Notes under the pieces: model-generated
What the model was told of the DNA's origin: nothing
Databases searched by the model: none
What the model saw: only the letters and a program-made list of their open reading frames with translations
DNA from: an uncultured Saprospiraceae bacterium
Lineage (GTDB): Bacteria; Bacteroidota; Bacteroidia; Chitinophagales; Saprospiraceae
Direction of reading: 5' to 3'
Assembly (NCBI GenBank): GCA_938015595.1
Contig: CALLPI010000004.1
Location: forward strand, 186,001 to 250,000
DNA: 64,000 bases
Translations under genes and position numbers: made by a program
In this document: one piece after another, positions 62,617 through 64,000 of the stretch
Position numbering within the stretch: position 1 is the stretch's first letter
How the letters are laid out: the number at the start of each line of letters is the position of its first letter

Positions 62617-63735
62617 ATGAAAAAGTATTTTCCCTTCCTGTTTGCCGTATCTACGATGCTATCTTTGTGGCAATGCGCTGAGCTGCCGAAGGGCACAACC
62701 ATAGAAGGCGTCGTACAGAATGCCGCAAACTTGCAGGCCTTCTTCGACAAGGTAGTGCTAGGCCAGGCCAACTCTGTGCTCAGCAAAGCCGACATCAACA
62801 GCACTGGTAAGTTTGAGTTTTCCTTCCCGGAAGGGCTGGAAGCCGGCGTGTATAGTATCCGCATTGGCGCCAAGCGTACTTTCCTGGTACTCAATGGCAA
62901 TGAAAAGAAAATTCGCTTCAATGCCGACCTCAATACCATGGACGCTTTTCAAAACATGGAGGTCAGCGGCGCGCCCGATACCGAAGCCTACATCCGCGTA
63001 ATACAAGGCTTGATTGCCCGCAGCGTATCCTCACAGGACATCACCACCCTGGTGGACACCTGCTCCAACCCCATGCTGGGCGCTTTTCTCGCCTATCAGG
63101 CGCTGGCCGGTAGCCCGGAGTTCCTGCCTATTCAAAAAAAGGCGCTGGCTAAGCTACAAAGCGCGTACCCCACAGCAGAAATCACTGCCGGCTACGCCCA
63201 GACCATCTCCAACATGGAGGCGCAGTATATGCAGCAGCAAGCCATGGAGCTCATTAAGGTAGGTCAGCCTGCGCCTGATATTCGCCTGGCCAGCCCTAGC
63301 GGAAAAATTTACGCTCTCTCTGACCTTAAGGGCAAGATTGTGTTGCTCGACTTCTGGGCTAGCTGGTGTGGCCCCTGCCGTCGCGAAAACCCCAACGTAG
63401 TGAAGGTCTATAAAAAATATAAAGACAAGGGGTTTACGGTATTCAGCGTATCTCTTGACGGCGTAGAATCGCGAGCGCTTTTAGGGCAGACGCCCGACCA
63501 GATTAGAATGGTGCAGGAATCCGCCAAGCAGCGCTGGATCGAAGCCATCAAGCAGGATGGCCTGGAGTGGGAGTATCACGTGAGCGACCTCAAAAAATGG
63601 GAAGCCGCGCCTGCAGCACTTTATGGCGTTACGGGCATTCCGCGCGCATTCATGATTGACCGCAACGGCATCATTACCTCTACCAGTGTGCGTGGCGCAG
63701 AGGCTATCGAAGCCGAGATACTCAAGTTGCTTTAA
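62617..63735 (+). CDS. TlpA-family thiol-disulfide oxidoreductase lipoprotein
   Basis: The 372-residue product has a lipoprotein signal (MKKYFPFLFAVSTMLSLWQC). An N-terminal DUF4369-like domain (about 20-130, FEFSFPEGLEAGVYSIRIG) is followed by a helical segment and a C-terminal thioredoxin domain with the active site WASWCGPCRRE and the cis-Pro loop GVTGIPRAFMID. It probably reduces disulfides in envelope proteins; the partner is unknown. The ATG at 62617 gives the signal; the frame opening at 62569 does not. The stop overlaps that of the converging aminopeptidase gene. Confidence 0.9.
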   Translation: MKKYFPFLFAVSTMLSLWQCAELPKGTTIEGVVQNAANLQAFFDKVVLGQANSVLSKADINSTGKFEFSFPEGLEAGVYSIRIGAKRTFLVLNGNEKKIRFNADLNTMDAFQNMEVSGAPDTEAYIRVIQGLIARSVSSQDITTLVDTCSNPMLGAFLAYQALAGSPEFLPIQKKALAKLQSAYPTAEITAGYAQTISNMEAQYMQQQAMELIKVGQPAPDIRLASPSGKIYALSDLKGKIVLLDFWASWCGPCRRENPNVVKVYKKYKDKGFTVFSVSLDGVESRALLGQTPDQIRMVQESAKQRWIEAIKQDGLEWEYHVSDLKKWEAAPAALYGVTGIPRAFMIDRNGIITSTSVRGAEAIEAEILKLL

Positions 63736-64000
63736 TTCGCTGCGCTCCGTAGCATAGCTTCTATGGAGTTGCGGCTTACAGCATGATAGCCAGCTTTGGC
63801 CTTATCGAATATGCGCCGAGCCTCGGCCGCATGGCCATATTGTATCAGTGCACCATACACCGGCCTGAGAAAGCGCCGCCGGCCTACGCCTGTCAAAAAC
63901 GCCTCCACTTGGGGCAGGATGTTGCTGACATAGCCTTGCTCGATAGCACGAACATACCAGGCACAGCGTATTTCGGCATTGCCTGACGAACTGAGACCGT
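63732..64000 (-). CDS. M1-family aminopeptidase (leukotriene-A4-hydrolase-like), C-terminal end only
   Basis: The minus-strand frame runs from the window edge to a TAA at 63732-63734 and encodes about 89 residues. It includes GNAEIRCAWYVRAIEQGYV, GRRRFLRPVYGALIQY and a last helix ending MLRSAAN. These match the C-terminal helical domain of LTA4H-type M1 aminopeptidases (NxEIRxRW and GRMKFxRPLxxxL pattern). The catalytic HExxH domain lies outside the window. The stop overlaps the TlpA-like gene's stop by two bases. Confidence 0.7.
   Translation of the reverse strand, partial: GLSSSGNAEIRCAWYVRAIEQGYVSNILPQVEAFLTGVGRRRFLRPVYGALIQYGHAAEARRIFDKAKAGYHAVSRNSIEAMLRSAAN

Overview
The window is a chromosomal segment from a Bacteroidota bacterium, most likely a Saprospiria-like lineage (this placement is an inference). 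Seen directly: an LpxC-FabZ fusion protein, a type IX secretion C-terminal domain and a gliding-type (CHU_C) C-terminal domain, a SusB-like GH97 enzyme, a TonB-dependent receptor with a carboxypeptidase-like N-terminal domain, many short Cys-lipobox lipoproteins, almost no Shine-Dalgarno sequences, and at least 17 copies of the Bacteroidota -7 promoter element TAnnTTTG placed just upstream of genes. These -7 elements were used to choose many start codons. There is no phage, insertion sequence, CRISPR array or rRNA operon.

Layout. 0.3-9.6 kb: an rRNA methyltransferase, a BNR/sortilin-like repeat protein, a T9SS cargo protein, and an S9 peptidase-trmB pair. 9.7-14.5 kb: a tightly overlapping envelope operon (lpxC-fabZ, lpxA, an ABC ATPase, a glycosyltransferase that seems to start at CTG, and a MobA/MocA-like nucleotidyltransferase). 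14.9-16.4 kb: pdxH, tRNA-Leu(GAG) and a GNAT acetyltransferase. 16.6-22.8 kb: a porin, an oligopeptide-type ABC importer (binding protein plus permease), an epimerase and rpe. 22.8-25.0 kb: a structured non-coding region and two tandem RlpA-SPOR proteins. 25.0-31.7 kb: one 2,227-residue secreted multi-repeat protein. 31.8-34.7 kb: trpE behind an apparent classical tryptophan attenuator (a leader peptide with two adjacent Trp codons, and competing hairpins), then an aminotransferase. 34.7-38.1 kb: a decayed lipoprotein gene and a TonB-dependent receptor. 38.3-43.3 kb: a small lipoprotein, glgA and glgC for glycogen synthesis, and a class III cyclase-TPR protein. 43.6-50.1 kb: a metallo-hydrolase, a decayed thioredoxin-like gene, a phosphotransferase, GH97 and a methyltransferase. 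50.5-56.0 kb: HU, gpmI with a lipoprotein, tRNA-Gly(GCC) and a GH20 hexosaminidase. 56.6-59.6 kb: a three-gene haem-lipoprotein/beta-barrel operon. 60.3-64.0 kb: purL, a TlpA-like lipoprotein and the tail of an M1 aminopeptidase that runs off the window.

The most notable items are the trp attenuator, a three-copy intergenic palindromic repeat family of about 67 bp (9587, 45824, 56055), the cytochrome-barrel operon with three different haem-attachment spacings, the CTG-initiated glycosyltransferase, a structured RNA candidate upstream of rpe, and two pseudogenes that can still be read through their frameshifts.
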